The translations under genes and the position numbers were made by a program. From the NCBI GenBank assembly GCA_027886175.1, contig JAJNNQ010000018.1, forward strand, positions 17,217,001-17,281,000: a stretch of DNA of 64,000 nt, given 5' to 3'. Shown here piece after piece: positions 1-12,500 of the stretch. Below the pieces are notes generated by a model that saw only the letters and a program-made list of their open reading frames with translations, searched no databases and had not been told where the DNA came from. Each line of letters starts with the position of its first letter. The first letter of the stretch is position 1. The DNA is from Phylloscopus collybita (Eukaryota > Chordata > Aves > Passeriformes > Phylloscopidae).

Positions 1-519
1 ATTGTGGGTGGTTCTTATTCATGACTAACTGTGTTTTGAAATTTCTCTGTTATGTAATAATAAAAATGTATTCTAAGGTTGAGAATACTCTTTAAAATCT
101 GGTGAGCAGTTGCATTGATTAAAAAATAAAAATACAACAACAGAACAGCTGCCCTGGGGTCTTAGCTGTTGTATAGTACCACAATACGTTCACAATGTTG
201 CTTTCAAACTGCCTGGAATTCAGATGTCTTTTAGTTTCTGTTTTCTTTCAGGCATTTAATTACTGCTTATATTTGTAGTGCTTTAAAAAAAACTTGAAAA
301 GATGCTTTAATGTCAGACAAGTTTTGTTTCCTGTCTATAATGTATTGTAGTTTAAGCACCCTTGGGACCATAGAAATTGATTATTAACAGCAACAAATTA
401 TTTTCTACATTTAAATAGGTAATTGTGGAACTAATGGACTGAATTAACAGGAAATAGTACTTGTGCTAATTCAGAAATAGTTCAGAGGAAGAAATCCGAA
501 GAGATAGAACATAGTCACT

Positions 520-785
520 GATTTGGTGTTGTATTCCCTTTGGTATCCCCTCCCTGTGAAACCCTACCTGCCCCTTGACTCTGACCTATGGCCTTTGGCC
601 ATAGGTAACCCCGCCCCCTACCCTGATTTTTTTTGTGTGTATGAGAATGGACGAATGAATTCCTGTCAGTACCCAATGCAGATTACTGTTGTCTGTCCAC
701 CAACATAGAAGAGTGTTCAGAAAGCATCCAGTATTCAGAGAAAGCAGTAAAGTCTGGAAATTAGTTCTATGCAAACCTTCGGCAT
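520..785 (+). mobile_element. Possible degraded solo LTR (endogenous retrovirus type)
   Basis: A patch unlike its surroundings: a C-rich segment, a perfect palindromic hairpin (584-606), a CpG-containing tract (aaccccgccccc), a TATA-like ccaacatagaagag near 700, then a degenerate poly(A)-signal-like cagtaaag near 747 followed by a T/C-rich end. This order (promoter-like, then poly(A)-like) resembles U3-R-U5 of an avian ERV LTR. No coding region, terminal TG/CA pair or target duplication could be fixed, so ends and orientation are approximate. It could be another repeat type. Confidence 0.35.
584..606. repeat. Perfect 10-bp inverted repeat, 3-nt loop
   Basis: acctatggcc, loop ttt, ggccataggt. 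The arms pair perfectly. It sits in the LTR-like patch. Confidence 0.9.
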
Positions 786-1363
786 TAAGTTAGAAAGAAA
801 TGTAGTTCATTATAAGCAAATAATTCTAGTACTTGGAACTTAGAGTGGTTATGGCAAATGGATGGAGATTGTCATGGATCTATTTAAAAATATTCATAGC
901 TATTGAATGCAACAGGAAAAATACTCAAACATGTCGCATGAAAGACTTGATAGAAGCATTTCTTCACATATTGCCTAAAATACAAAAGTTCTGTTCTTGT
1001 GTGAGAGTTTCCTCTTGCCAGCACTTGAATCAGTGATGTAGATTCAGCTCAGACAGAGTAAGAGGCCAGTTAAACTATGGGTTTAGTGTTTGCAATTGTC
1101 AAATTATGTTCAATGTTGGGATATTTGAATGAGTACACTCTGACAGCTGTGGTAGTTTTGTTCTTTATTGTGCCAGCTTTTCTGAAATGCAAATATAGAG
1201 CATTGCAAAGAAATGCATTTTACCAATTGATTTTTCTATGCAAGTTACTTTCTGTTTTCTCTTTTGGATTTTCCAGTTTTTACAATGTTTTTAATATATA
1301 TGTATAAACTACTCATAAAAGAATTGTGTTCTGCTTAAATAATTAAATTCTCATTTCGAACAG

Positions 1364-1427
1364 CATCTTCTGTCCTCAAGAAAATACAGAAGAAGCCTTA
1401 CTGTTGCTGCTTATTAGTGAATCTATG
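1364..1427 (+). CDS. TTC7B: TTC7B exon a (about residues 318-338)
   Basis: 64 nt: one base completing a codon from the previous exon, then 21 codons reading [20 protein letters not shown] plus M. It starts after a cag acceptor (ttcgaacag) and ends at the donor gtaggt, phase 0. The run of five leucines followed by ISESM is characteristic of the TTC7 family just before the central TPR region. The preceding intron is phase 2. The previous exon was not found in 1-1363 and must lie before the window. Confidence 0.95.
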
Positions 1428-3533
1428 GTAGGTAAAATAGAGTGAATATGCATTTGCTGTATGTGTGTGCTTTCCTTGGGTTTTTTGTTTTGTTTTTAAT
1501 TAAAATAGGACTTTTTTCCCCCCCAAGCCTTTGCTTTGTCTTTCATTTTCTGTTAGGAAAGCAGGCATTTATTTCTGAAACTCAAATTTTTGTTCCTCTG
1601 AGCCAGTGAGATGAAGTCTGCAAGTGTTTTTTTGCCTTTGGACTGGCTGTACCTACGTCTTCCAGCCATAGGCAGGTGAACAAGGCAGGTCCTTCATTTG
1701 GCATCTCTTACCAATGTGAACTACTGTTCAGACCTGTTGGTTGGGATTCAGACAGACACAAAATCCAAGTTATTTTTGTGGTAAAAAAAAAGTCAAAAAT
1801 TACTAGAAGAGCATAATAAACATAATGAAAAAGTACCTTCCATTATGCTTTAAACTTTAGTCACTCAAATTTGTAAATGATTCTTGATGATAATGACATT
1901 CAGTCTTTGTTACTGTATTATTTTTTTAAAGTCCCCTTTTCCTCAATATATGATTCCTTTCAATGGTCTACTTGTGCTCTTTATCAACCTTTCTTATTTT
2001 CTGCTAGTCATCAATCAACTGCCATGTATTCACATTCTCATACCATGTCAGTTTATGTTCTCAGATAAAATGAAATCCTGGAGCTTTTGCTGTTTTTTTA
2101 ACTGGAGGGGTAAAACCTCTACAGTCTCAGGCATCATGCAGTCTGTCTCACTGCACATCGATGAGATGTAATCTTTTAAGTTCTACAGGTGATTCAAATG
2201 CTTACATGTTTTGGTATAATTTCTTTTTTTTTTTTTACTACAGTTAAATAGGATCAGAACATTTTAGTGAATATTGTCCTAGTTTAATTGTTTTAAAGTG
2301 GCACATATTTACATTGTAGTGCTAACTGCTTTCCTCATTCCTAGTGATCTGCCTTTCAACAAAATCTAGAATTTCTGTCTAGATTCTGATTCTCATAATA
2401 CAGAAAAATTGACTGAGCAAACATTTCCACATATCATATGTTGGTTTTGCTGCAGTGTATACTTGCCACAGAGAGGTGCTGCCTGTGTCTCTGTAATGTG
2501 CCTGAGCAGCAGTGAAGATGTAGAGAATTCCGATGTGAACTGTGGTCTTGGTGTGAAGTGAAAGCACTCCCAGTTCTGCAAGATCTGACTACTGATTGCT
2601 GTATTTGCATGTGTAGTTCCTTACATATCATCATTAAGAAGCTAAAAACCAAATTAAAAGTACTGCCTTGTTAAGTGTCATTTCAGGTTACTTACAGCTT
2701 TTCCTTTGTGAATTAGATCTGCCTAATTATATCAAATGCTGTCACTGTAGAGCACATACCTTTAGCAAGCTTTCAATTTTTTTTACAGTAATTATTGCAG
2801 ATTATTTCAGGCAAAAGAGTTTGTTTCGGGGGAGTATAAAATCCTTGACATGATTGACTTACTTTGGCTAAGTCATTTGTTCAAATTAGTTTTGGAGGGG
2901 GGAAAGGGGAAGATTGAGCATAAAAATATTCATCATTACAAACTTACCTTTCTGAGAGCTGAGACCTCTTATTTCAGCTCCAGTACATGCTAACTTTCTA
3001 GCTGTAGTAGTTGTGAAGTAGTATGTGATTTATGATTCTGAAACTAGTATTTGGGAAAGAAATAACACTTAGAGAAGACTGAGTAACAGTTGGTGTTTTG
3101 AAATACTATTGTGTTACTAAGGTAGTATGGTCCCTTACTTTCATTGTCTGTGAACTAGTAAGAAAACACCCCAATCAAGGCCAGGTTGGAGAGGGCTCTA
3201 AGCAATCTGATCTGATGGAAAGTGTCCCTTGCCATGACAGGATGCTCTTTAAAAGGTCCCCTCCAATCCAAGCCATACTGTGGTTCCATGATCTGACATC
3301 CTCATGTTAACAGTGCATGTTTGTGTTGTGGCATGTCAGCTGAGTTGTGGTAACAGAATCACAGAATGATTATGTTTGGAGGGGACTTCTGGGGGTCATT
3401 TTGTCTGGCCCCCTTGCTGACACAGGGCCACCTGGAGCAGGCTGCACCTCTCTCCAGACATCTTTCAACTATCTCCAAGGAGAGGGATTCCACAGCCTCT
3501 CTGGGCAGCCTGTGCCACTGCTCATTAACCCTC

Positions 3534-3592
<59 letters not shown>

Positions 3593-6500
3593 TTCCTGAT
3601 CTTCAGAACGGGCCTTCAGTGTTTCAGTTCATGCCCATTGCCTCTAGTCCTGTCACTGGACACCCGTGGAAAAGCCTAGCTCCCTCTTCCTTGTATCCTC
3701 CCTTCAGAGACTTCTAACATTGATAAGGCTCCCCTCCTGAGCATTGTCTTTTCCAGGCTGAAGAGTCCCAGCTCTCTCAGCCTTTCCTCATAAAGGAGAT
3801 ACTCTGGAGTCCAATACATCCTAGTGAGCATTTGTTGGACTCTCTGCAGTAGCTCCATGTCTCTTGTACAAGAGAGTCCAGAACTGGACCCAGTCTGCAG
3901 ATGTGGCCTCGTCAGTGCTGAACAGAGGGGCAGGATCACTGCCCTCAACCTGCTGGCAACACTCCTGCTGATGCTGCCTGGGCTACCAGTAGCCTTTTTT
4001 CCAGCTGGGGCAGCTTGCTGGCTCCTGGTCACCTTAGGTGTCCACCCAGACCCCCAAGTGTGTTCCTGTCAAGCTGCCTTTGAGCTGGGGAGCGCCCAGC
4101 TTGTATGGTGCCTCGGTTGGTTCCCTCCCAGGTGCAGGACTTTGCTGAAGGCTTTGCTGAAGTTCCCATCAGCTTGTTCCTCCAGCCCGTTGTGGTCCCG
4201 CTTTGGCATATCAGTTCATCAAACATGCTTGGGATCAGGCCCAGTATCCATCTTTGGGACACACTGCTAATTACTGGCCTCCAACTAGACTTTGTGTCAC
4301 TGATCACCTCTCCTGGGCTCAGCTTTGTGTGAGATTGTTAACCAGTGGAAAAATGGCTGAGCATATCCTTCCTTCTGCTGAGGCTGCACTGAGTTACACT
4401 GCTCAGGTGTGTTACAGGTTTAAAGTGTGTATGTGTGGCCAGATGACACATTGCAGTTTCACTGTCACCTTAGAGCATCTGAGACCGTGGCATTTCTGAA
4501 ATACTGAGCACTGAAGTTCCTATGTACTTTCTGGTTTATAATCATCAAGAAAATGATTGTTCAAATAAATAGGCAAGATATCTATAATAATTATGAGACA
4601 TCCTTGTGCTTTGGCATTGTCAACCACTGTTTCACAGGAAGTGCTAGTTCACAGCTTGTTCAAAACTTGCAAAGAACTGAGTCACATAGTGATTAGAGGT
4701 GGAGTTAAAAAGTTCTTGAAGTTGACTAAATATTTATGCAGTGTAAAAAGTAAAAGCCGAAGATTTCTTGACCAAAAGAAAGCAAAATGTCTGTTTGGGG
4801 GTGTTTCAAACCAAGGTGTGGGTTATTCAGGATAATTCTTGAGATATCTGTGCATTTTACACTCTATGTATTTCTTTGAAAAATTTTCAATATTTAATTA
4901 TTCCGATTTTAAAGATGTATTGAGTTTGTTCAGAGCTTAAAATGTTACCCTGTTAAAGGGGAGAAAAAAATTATTATCCCTTATTATGTGTCATTTTTTT
5001 GTCTGAAAGAGGGGGAAATAAGCTGCCTATTAAAATTTAGTGGTTTTAAGTAAATGTATTAAGGGGGCCATGTCCTGTGAAATTAAAAATAAAGAGAGGG
5101 ATGAGGAGAGAAAAGTATCTTTGACTTCTGAGTGCAGAGTACCAGGTATACTAGCATTTGTACCAATGGGAATATTAAACACCAAGAAAACTAGAAATAG
5201 CAAGGATAGCAAGATAATGTGTTTGCAGAGGCTTGATGGTAAAGTGGAAGAAGCACTGGGTAGTTCAGTGAGGTACTAACTACTGAGACTTGAATTTTGT
5301 TCTTTGCTCTTGAACATGATTTCTCTGTGAACATGGTTAATTCATTTAATCAATTTCTAGCTCAGCTTTCTTCCTTCCCAAAAGGAACATTTTACTTAAG
5401 GAATTAGGTTTGCAATGCAAAACAGGTTTGAAAGTACAAACCTTTACTGCAAACATGGCTTGATTCCAAAGCTGTGCCCTGAACCAGGATCAGTTTTCAC
5501 TTCTCAGTAGTAACTCCTGAAGGTGATTGTGGGTTATCCTGGGCATGTTACCATTCACAAGTGAGATGATAGTGTCATAATGTTGTGAAGAGAAAAGAAG
5601 TTGATTGCCTTATTTTACAAAATCTGGAATAGACTATTTGAAGATCCTTTTAATATGTTTTACTAGCACACAAAAAATAAGAAGACATTTTTGTACATGA
5701 ATATCCATTATGTTGAAAGTATACCTTCTTTTTTTTTTTCTGAGAACTCCTCAATAATTTTAAATACATTACTTAGGTTATGCAATTACAATGAAATAAT
5801 TAAAAATAGGTCCATGTAGAAACATCAGTCTTGCCACTAATATATAAAATTATTAATTCTTTCTGTCTATAAATTAGTATCAGATCTCTTTGTATCCCTT
5901 TTAGCAACTACAGACTGTGAGGCTGAGTAGAATGGTAGTTACTTGAGTGAAAATGTAGCTTGAATTATAATGGTTGACTTGCTTTCTTTCTTTGTGGTGT
6001 GTTTCAGGCTAACCGTGATGCTGTACTGAGCAGAATACCAGAACACAAGAATGATCGTATCATCAGTTTGCAAAGTGCATCTGTAGTCTACGATTTACTT
6101 ACAATAGCTTTGGGAAGAAGAGGCCAATATGAAATGCTTTCAGAGGTTTGTTGACAGTAGTGAATATTCATCTGTGCCATTGTTGCTGTTTTCTGTTAGT
6201 CATGTAAATTGTGGTAGGAAGAAAGGGCTGAAACAAATACAGGACACTGTTACTCTGACTGCTTTATAAATACAGGAGATAGTTTCCACCCAAAACGTTT
6301 ACTGTCTAAATTGATGCAAGTGACTTGAGGTGGCCAAACAAGAAAAGTTGCATGGAAGGTGTGGTAAATGTTTTATGCCACAGAAATTGTGCTGGTGGTG
6401 ATCCCCGTTCCAGACAAAAGCAGGACCAGAAATGCCTAGAAAGTAGAAAGAGACTCCATGTTTGACAAGCTGCTTAGTTGTGGGGTTTTAGTCATGGCCT

Positions 6501-9500
6501 TAGGCTTTGAAAGCTGATTTGGTTTGGTTTGGTTTTTTGGGGAGTGGGGTTTTTTTTGTTGTTTATTTGTTTTGGTTTTTTAAATCTAGCATCTTTGTAG
6601 TAATATTCCAACAAAATTGTATGTATATTGTTTTGAAAAGTTTTTTTTTAAAGAAAATAGTTCCACTATGTTTGAAAAATACTTTCAATACAGAATAATT
6701 AAAATGTATTTGTCATATGTACATGAAGTGTCTTTTCTGAATATGAAAAAAATCATCTTGTGAAGACCTGGTATAATAGACAATACTTATTTTAGCATAC
6801 AGATATTCTAGATACACAGCTGCAGCATGATTTTATCAAGAAATTATTAGAACTTCTCATTTTCTCTTATCCTTGTCTTCCAAAACACAGTGGAAAACAT
6901 ACTCTAAGAAGATCTTACAGTTTAGTGAGTAGAAGAATCTGCCCTCAAATCCTGCTGCAGATAATCTGTCACTTTTATTATTTGAAGTATTATAATAAAC
7001 ACATATTCAGAAATGTTAAAACATTCTGTTCAGTTATATAATAGGCATTTAATTTTTTAGGGCTTCATTTTCTTTGAGCTGATTTTGATTGCTCTAGTGG
7101 AGCTGTTGTAGATTAAATCAGAAATTGGGAAATTATTCTAACTGTGGAAATGGTATCCACCCACCAGTTCCAATATCTTATTGCTGCTTTCTGGTTTAGA
7201 TATAGCTGATTACTTACAGAAGTAGTTGGTTGTTATATAAGAATATTAAATGATCAAAAATCTGTCTCATCCCTGTTCTAATGCCAAGTCACGTTCTTAA
7301 CTGAAAAGGGCTCATGTTTTTATCAAGTTTGTATATAATGGGCTTTCAATTTCTTAGCTTCAACTAGATGAAGGAACTTTATATTGTAAAGTACTCTGGT
7401 TGTAGTCAAGTTCATTTTTAAGCTTTGTAGGATGCGTGATATTGAGCTTGTAAGTGTCCTGTAGTGACATCTAGAAGAGATGTCTTCCAGTCCAGAAATT
7501 TTCCTACATTTTCATAATTTCATCTTTCAGCTCTCTAACTTCAATCATATACTTTTCAGGAGACCATAGTGATAAACAACCAAATTCAGTAATGTGTTCA
7601 GCATAGCCTGTTCATATAGTGATTTGTGATTATTAAAAAGGCAATATCAATAATGGCATTTTCCGTAGGAGAGGGATTGTGCTGAATGTGTTTTCAAGTA
7701 GTTAAGTCAGTTGCCATCATCGTGAACATTATCTTAACTTCCAGCCTGTCTGGTGACTATTGCTTGTTACGTATTTCTTGTTAGAGCCTGTAGGTATTTG
7801 AAATTCCTTGTTGTGACTTTGTTCAGAAGAACCCAGTTTAAGAGGTGTCCATGTTGTTGTGTAGGTCACAAACACATCCATCTGTTCATCCCTTGCTAAC
7901 GGCCAGTTCTGTCATCTTACAAAGAAAAGAAAAATCCCATAACTTGTCACTTTTCTTACTGAGCAGGGCCAAGTAAATAGAACTTGAAGTTAAGCAAAAG
8001 GAATGGGAAATATATTATTAGTATGTTGAAATTCAAGCCTTTTAGAATAATCTAGTTGTGTCCTGTGCCCTTGTAATTGCAAAATTATAAACCCCTGAAG
8101 TATCAATTTCTTAAATCTCATTTTCTGCACTTAGAATTGGTAATTAATTTTTAATTGAGAAAGGCCTAGAAGAGAAAAATTCTACTTCTTTTACAGTACA
8201 GTGAGCCTTATGTATGCATCTCTGTGAGGTATCTAAAATAATAGAAGCAATTACACAAAACTTACTTGTTTCTTTCTATGCTCCTTTTGTGTTCACTTAT
8301 GAAAAGTCCAATGGGAAAATAGCCTTGTTTTTCATAGCAGACATTTAATTAACTTACTACACATGCAATCTGACGATAAACCTTTAACAGCAATATTAGA
8401 ATGTATTTCTAAAATCATGTAAAATTATAAAGAAAATAATTTCTTTAAAATAATATGATAAAAATTCTATTAGGTAATAGTCTTTATACTGGACATTGTG
8501 TAGTAGAATAAATTCTAGCAGACTTTAGTTACATGTAGCAGATAATGCACTTCTGTTTTGTTTCCTCTTCAGTTCTGTTCTTTGCTTCAGATTCTGGTGC
8601 AGTGTGGAAACACACTGCACACATAGTTATGCTTTCTGTAATGTTAAGGCTGAGTTTGTATGGGAAAAATAATTCATGTTTTTACAGTTTACCAGATTCA
8701 CTGTAGCTGTCAGAGCAGAAGGCTGCTTCATGTAATTGGACTCCCAGATTAGAAAATTAATTCCTAAATCAGTTTATTCCGGAAAAGTGTTTCACCTTTC
8801 TACTATATAGAGCTGGCCTGATTAGTTAAAATTAACATAGCAAAATGAAATCATTCTTATTGACAACAGCAGATATGAAACATTCAAAATTAGCATATAA
8901 TGCTAATTTAATTATTTAATTATTAATAATGAATTTCCTTTTGGCATTCAGTTAGTTCACTTAAAATCTCAACAGAATATAGACTGTAAAGTTAAAATTT
9001 TTACAAATAGAAATAATACTTCAAGGTAAATCTTCATATACCACCCCTCCTTTTAAAGTGTACCTTTAACTGCTTGTGGTACCACTGCTTATTACGTATT
9101 TACAACTCAGGAAGAGAGTGTGTACAATTTTTCTTTTCACTTAAGACTTATCTCAAATGTTTACAGATGGTATCTTCAGTAAGCTGATACTCAACATTCC
9201 TTCTTTCAGACTACATAATACACTACCAGCAGGAGTATTTAGACAAACATTGTAAATGGGAAACCAGTTTTCTGTTATGTTATTTTCCATATAGAATCTG
9301 GCAGCTATTTTCATGTATTTAATTACTCAATTAAATTTGAATAATTTAATTTTTTATTGCATGTATGTTAGATAAGAGTCTATAAAAAATCTTAATACTA
9401 GTGTATCTTCTTAATAATTGAAGAACACAACCTTAAATAACAGTTTCCCCCCTATAAAAGTGTTTAGAAAGAGCCATGAAGTTTGCATTTGAAGAGTTCC

Positions 9501-12500
9501 ACCTCTGGTATCAGTTTGCATTGTCCTTGATGGCTGCAGGAAAAGTAAGTCTACATTTTTTCATATAATTCTTTGTATTGATGGCATTTGATTACAATGT
9601 TTAGCACTTCCATAGTTTTCATCTGTAATGTTTTTGAAAATAATTCTAATCCATGAATCAACTAAGCATGCCATACTGCTGAATTTATTCCCAGTGCTGT
9701 ACAAAGAATGTTGCTATTTGAATAGTTTCTAACTTAGGTGATGATAACAACTATCTTGCCAATAGTCTTAAACTGATGGAATACAAGCAGTGAATTATAC
9801 CAGATCCTATGATCCTGTAAAATATGTTTAAGTGTGCTTTTGATGACTTAATTTATTTTATTCTTAGGTACAAATGAATGCTGATTCGTGGTGCTCTTCC
9901 TTTTTTTTTTCCCTTTGGAAATTTCTAGCTTTATTTTCTTTAATGTTGCTGCCTTTGAGACAGAGTATTCTGTGCAACTAATGGATTTTTAAAATATTTT
10001 ATATAAACTAGGAATTTAAGCTTTTATATGCTATTCTTTTTTTTAGTTCTTTTTGCTTTTCACTGTCATGTTACAGAAAATACATTTCATCATGTAATAT
10101 AAACAATTTTCTAATTTTCTAAAATATTATTCCTAATGGGGATATTTTGCTTATTTTCAGAATGGGGAAAGAAAGGAATGTATTTTCCTTAGAAAATATT
10201 TTAGCTGCACATGGGTTCTGAAGAGACTTGAAGGTTCTTCTTCCAACTCTGTTTACCTTGACTTATCTTCCAAACTGTGATTGGATGGAGGCAAATAAGT
10301 TAAAAATAAAGGAGGAGCATTGCCATTCTATCTTATATCAGACCTATTCCTGTGTGCTGTTTTAACTCCCAAAGAACATGAAAACACTTCTTGTGTAGAA
10401 AACTCTTTCCCATACCTTCTCTTTCATTTGCCTGGCTCAAGTGCTGTGAGTTTACAGACATAGCAAAGTTTTAAATGCATCTCAAAACTCTTTTCTGAAT
10501 TGGGTACCATTGGAATTACATTGTTAGGAGATGTTCCTCTGGGGATGCTGAATGCAAGTTCACTTGAATTAAATAACAGTAGCAGTGCCTGAAGCCTTGT
10601 CTTACACTGGCTTGAAGAATTTTAACCAATTCTCAACAAAATGTGTAGTAATGTCTCCTTCACAAAGGAAAAATAAAGTAAATGGTGGAAATAGGAATCT
10701 TCTATCTGTGAAACATATTAATGTTTTAAAAATTTATATGGAAAATGTTTTAAACAGTCTGCTCGAGCTGTTAAAGTCTTGAAGGAATGTATACGTTTGA
10801 AACCAGATGATGCAACTATTCCACTCCTTGCTGCAAAGCTCTGCATGGGATCTCTGCACTGGGTAAGTTTTGCCCTCTGTCTTCTAAAATCCTGATTTAG
10901 AGATGTAGCAAATACTTTTGCACAGTGAAAGCATGCACTTGGGTACATCTAAAACCACAGCACAGACATGTTATATGCACGTGTACATACCTTTTGAATG
11001 GCTGATTTGAAATACTTGACAGTGGTTATGTTTATGTTTAAGGTAGCATATTTTGATACTGGTCTAAGGCATAGCTTAAAATATATGGAAATTCAAACAT
11101 TGGAAGACAGATCATAAATGCAACTTAGTTTTCTGTTATTTTCTGCAAGAGGAAAATAACTTTCTGGAAGATAATGAGGCAAAGCTCTTATAATCAAGGA
11201 CTCTTCTGGTGGTACCATGTTTGCAGTCAACTGTGGTTTATGAATTTGTAGTAGGGACAGTTGAGTATTTTAGATAAACTTGAAATAGGTGTATCTGTAC
11301 AAAAACATTAAAGTGATCAAAGATCATCATGTTGTTTTCAAAATACTTGTGTAATTTTTAGAAGAATGAGTATATTTAAAGAAGAAGGAAAAGAGAAGGG
11401 AAAGGTCCCATACAGAAATTGAGAAAGTAGTGTAGTAGCACAAACATGACTTGTTGAGGCTGACAAAATACAGCCTTAATTAAGGTATATCCTAGTTCTG
11501 TAAATTGTTCCCCATGGATTGAGTCCGTATGGACTAGCTTACTGTACTTAGCATTTACAGTTACTGGAATGGATTCAAAGGGTTTTTTTTTCCTTTCTAG
11601 ATTATTAAATAGTGTGCTAGCATGGCAGTTAAACCTTGATTTTTGTGCATTTCTCTGTTTATGAGTGCATCCATTTAACAATGAAGTATTTGGAGCGGAG
11701 TTCTGCATGGATTTACTGCTTTTTTTACAGGGTTAGAGCCATAGTTCTTGTGATCGATTTTCCTAAATAAATGGTTCATGGGTCAAGAACTCTATGAAGT
11801 GCAAAAATGGTAGATGACATATATGGACCAGAAATACCTTTTTTATTCAAGTAAAAAAGGAAAAAAGAAGAAAAAAGGCAAAAGCACAACGTGCTTTTGC
11901 CAGATTTCTCTCAATCATAGGAATAGACTTAAAATCTGTGGGTTTTAGTTCATATTTAGCAAAAAAACAAAGTCTAATGAAAAATGAAATGGTCCTTCAA
12001 AGCAGTCATGGCTGAGATTTTAACAGGTTCAGTGTGCATAATATACATTCTGAGCATTCTGAGTGTTCTTATCATTATAATGTAAGATTTAGCTAGTTTT
12101 AGACTTACGTGAATGTTTTATATTTTCAGTTGGAAGAAGCTGAAAGATTTGCCAAAGCAGTTGTTGATCTCGGGGATAAAACATCAGAGTTCAAAGCAAA
12201 AGGCTACTTGGCACTGGGATTGACCTACAGTCTGCAGGCTACTGATGGTAAGATAGGAATAAACATTCAGATTTGAAAATTCCCATGCTATCTAAAAAAG
12301 GATACGTGGCAGAATGGCAGACATTAAAGCTTCTGTGTGCAACCATTTTTTCAGTCAATGTATTAAAGCTTCTTCAATTAGTGTGTGGAATGAAATCTCA
12401 TCATCGTTCGCATCACTGATTAAATATATCCTTTTTAGCATCTTTGCGAGGGATGCAAGAGGTCTTGCAGAGAAGGGCTCTTCTTGCATTTCAGAGGTGA

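Larger units (their letters stand above)
1..1363 (+). other. TTC7B intron, 3' part
   Basis: AT-rich intron sequence before exon a. No preceding TTC7B exon was found in it. About 520-785 is a GC-richer patch that may be a solo LTR (listed separately), with a perfect hairpin at 584-606. The rest shows only short A/T runs. Confidence 0.85.
1428..6007 (+). other. TTC7B intron a-b
   Basis: 4.6-kb intron. Contains a short + strand CR1 3' end (about 3174-3298) and a longer - strand CR1 (3354-about 4335), both listed separately. 1428-3170 and 4340-6007 hold only short homopolymer runs and no recognisable element. Confidence 0.85.

Noticed and set aside
3347..3679. 110-codon + strand open frame containing a poly-lysine run
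   Set aside because: Translation of the poly(A) tract within an antisense CR1; not a gene.
3676..4307. Two - strand open frames with reverse-transcriptase-like stretches, as possible host genes
   Set aside because: They are the decayed ORF2 of the antisense CR1, not host genes; frames are interrupted and part of the RT domain is not visible.
10585..10782. ATG-initiated 65-codon open frame overlapping exon d
   Set aside because: It is in a different frame from TTC7B at exon d and stops inside it; the true exon starts at the cag acceptor at 10757.
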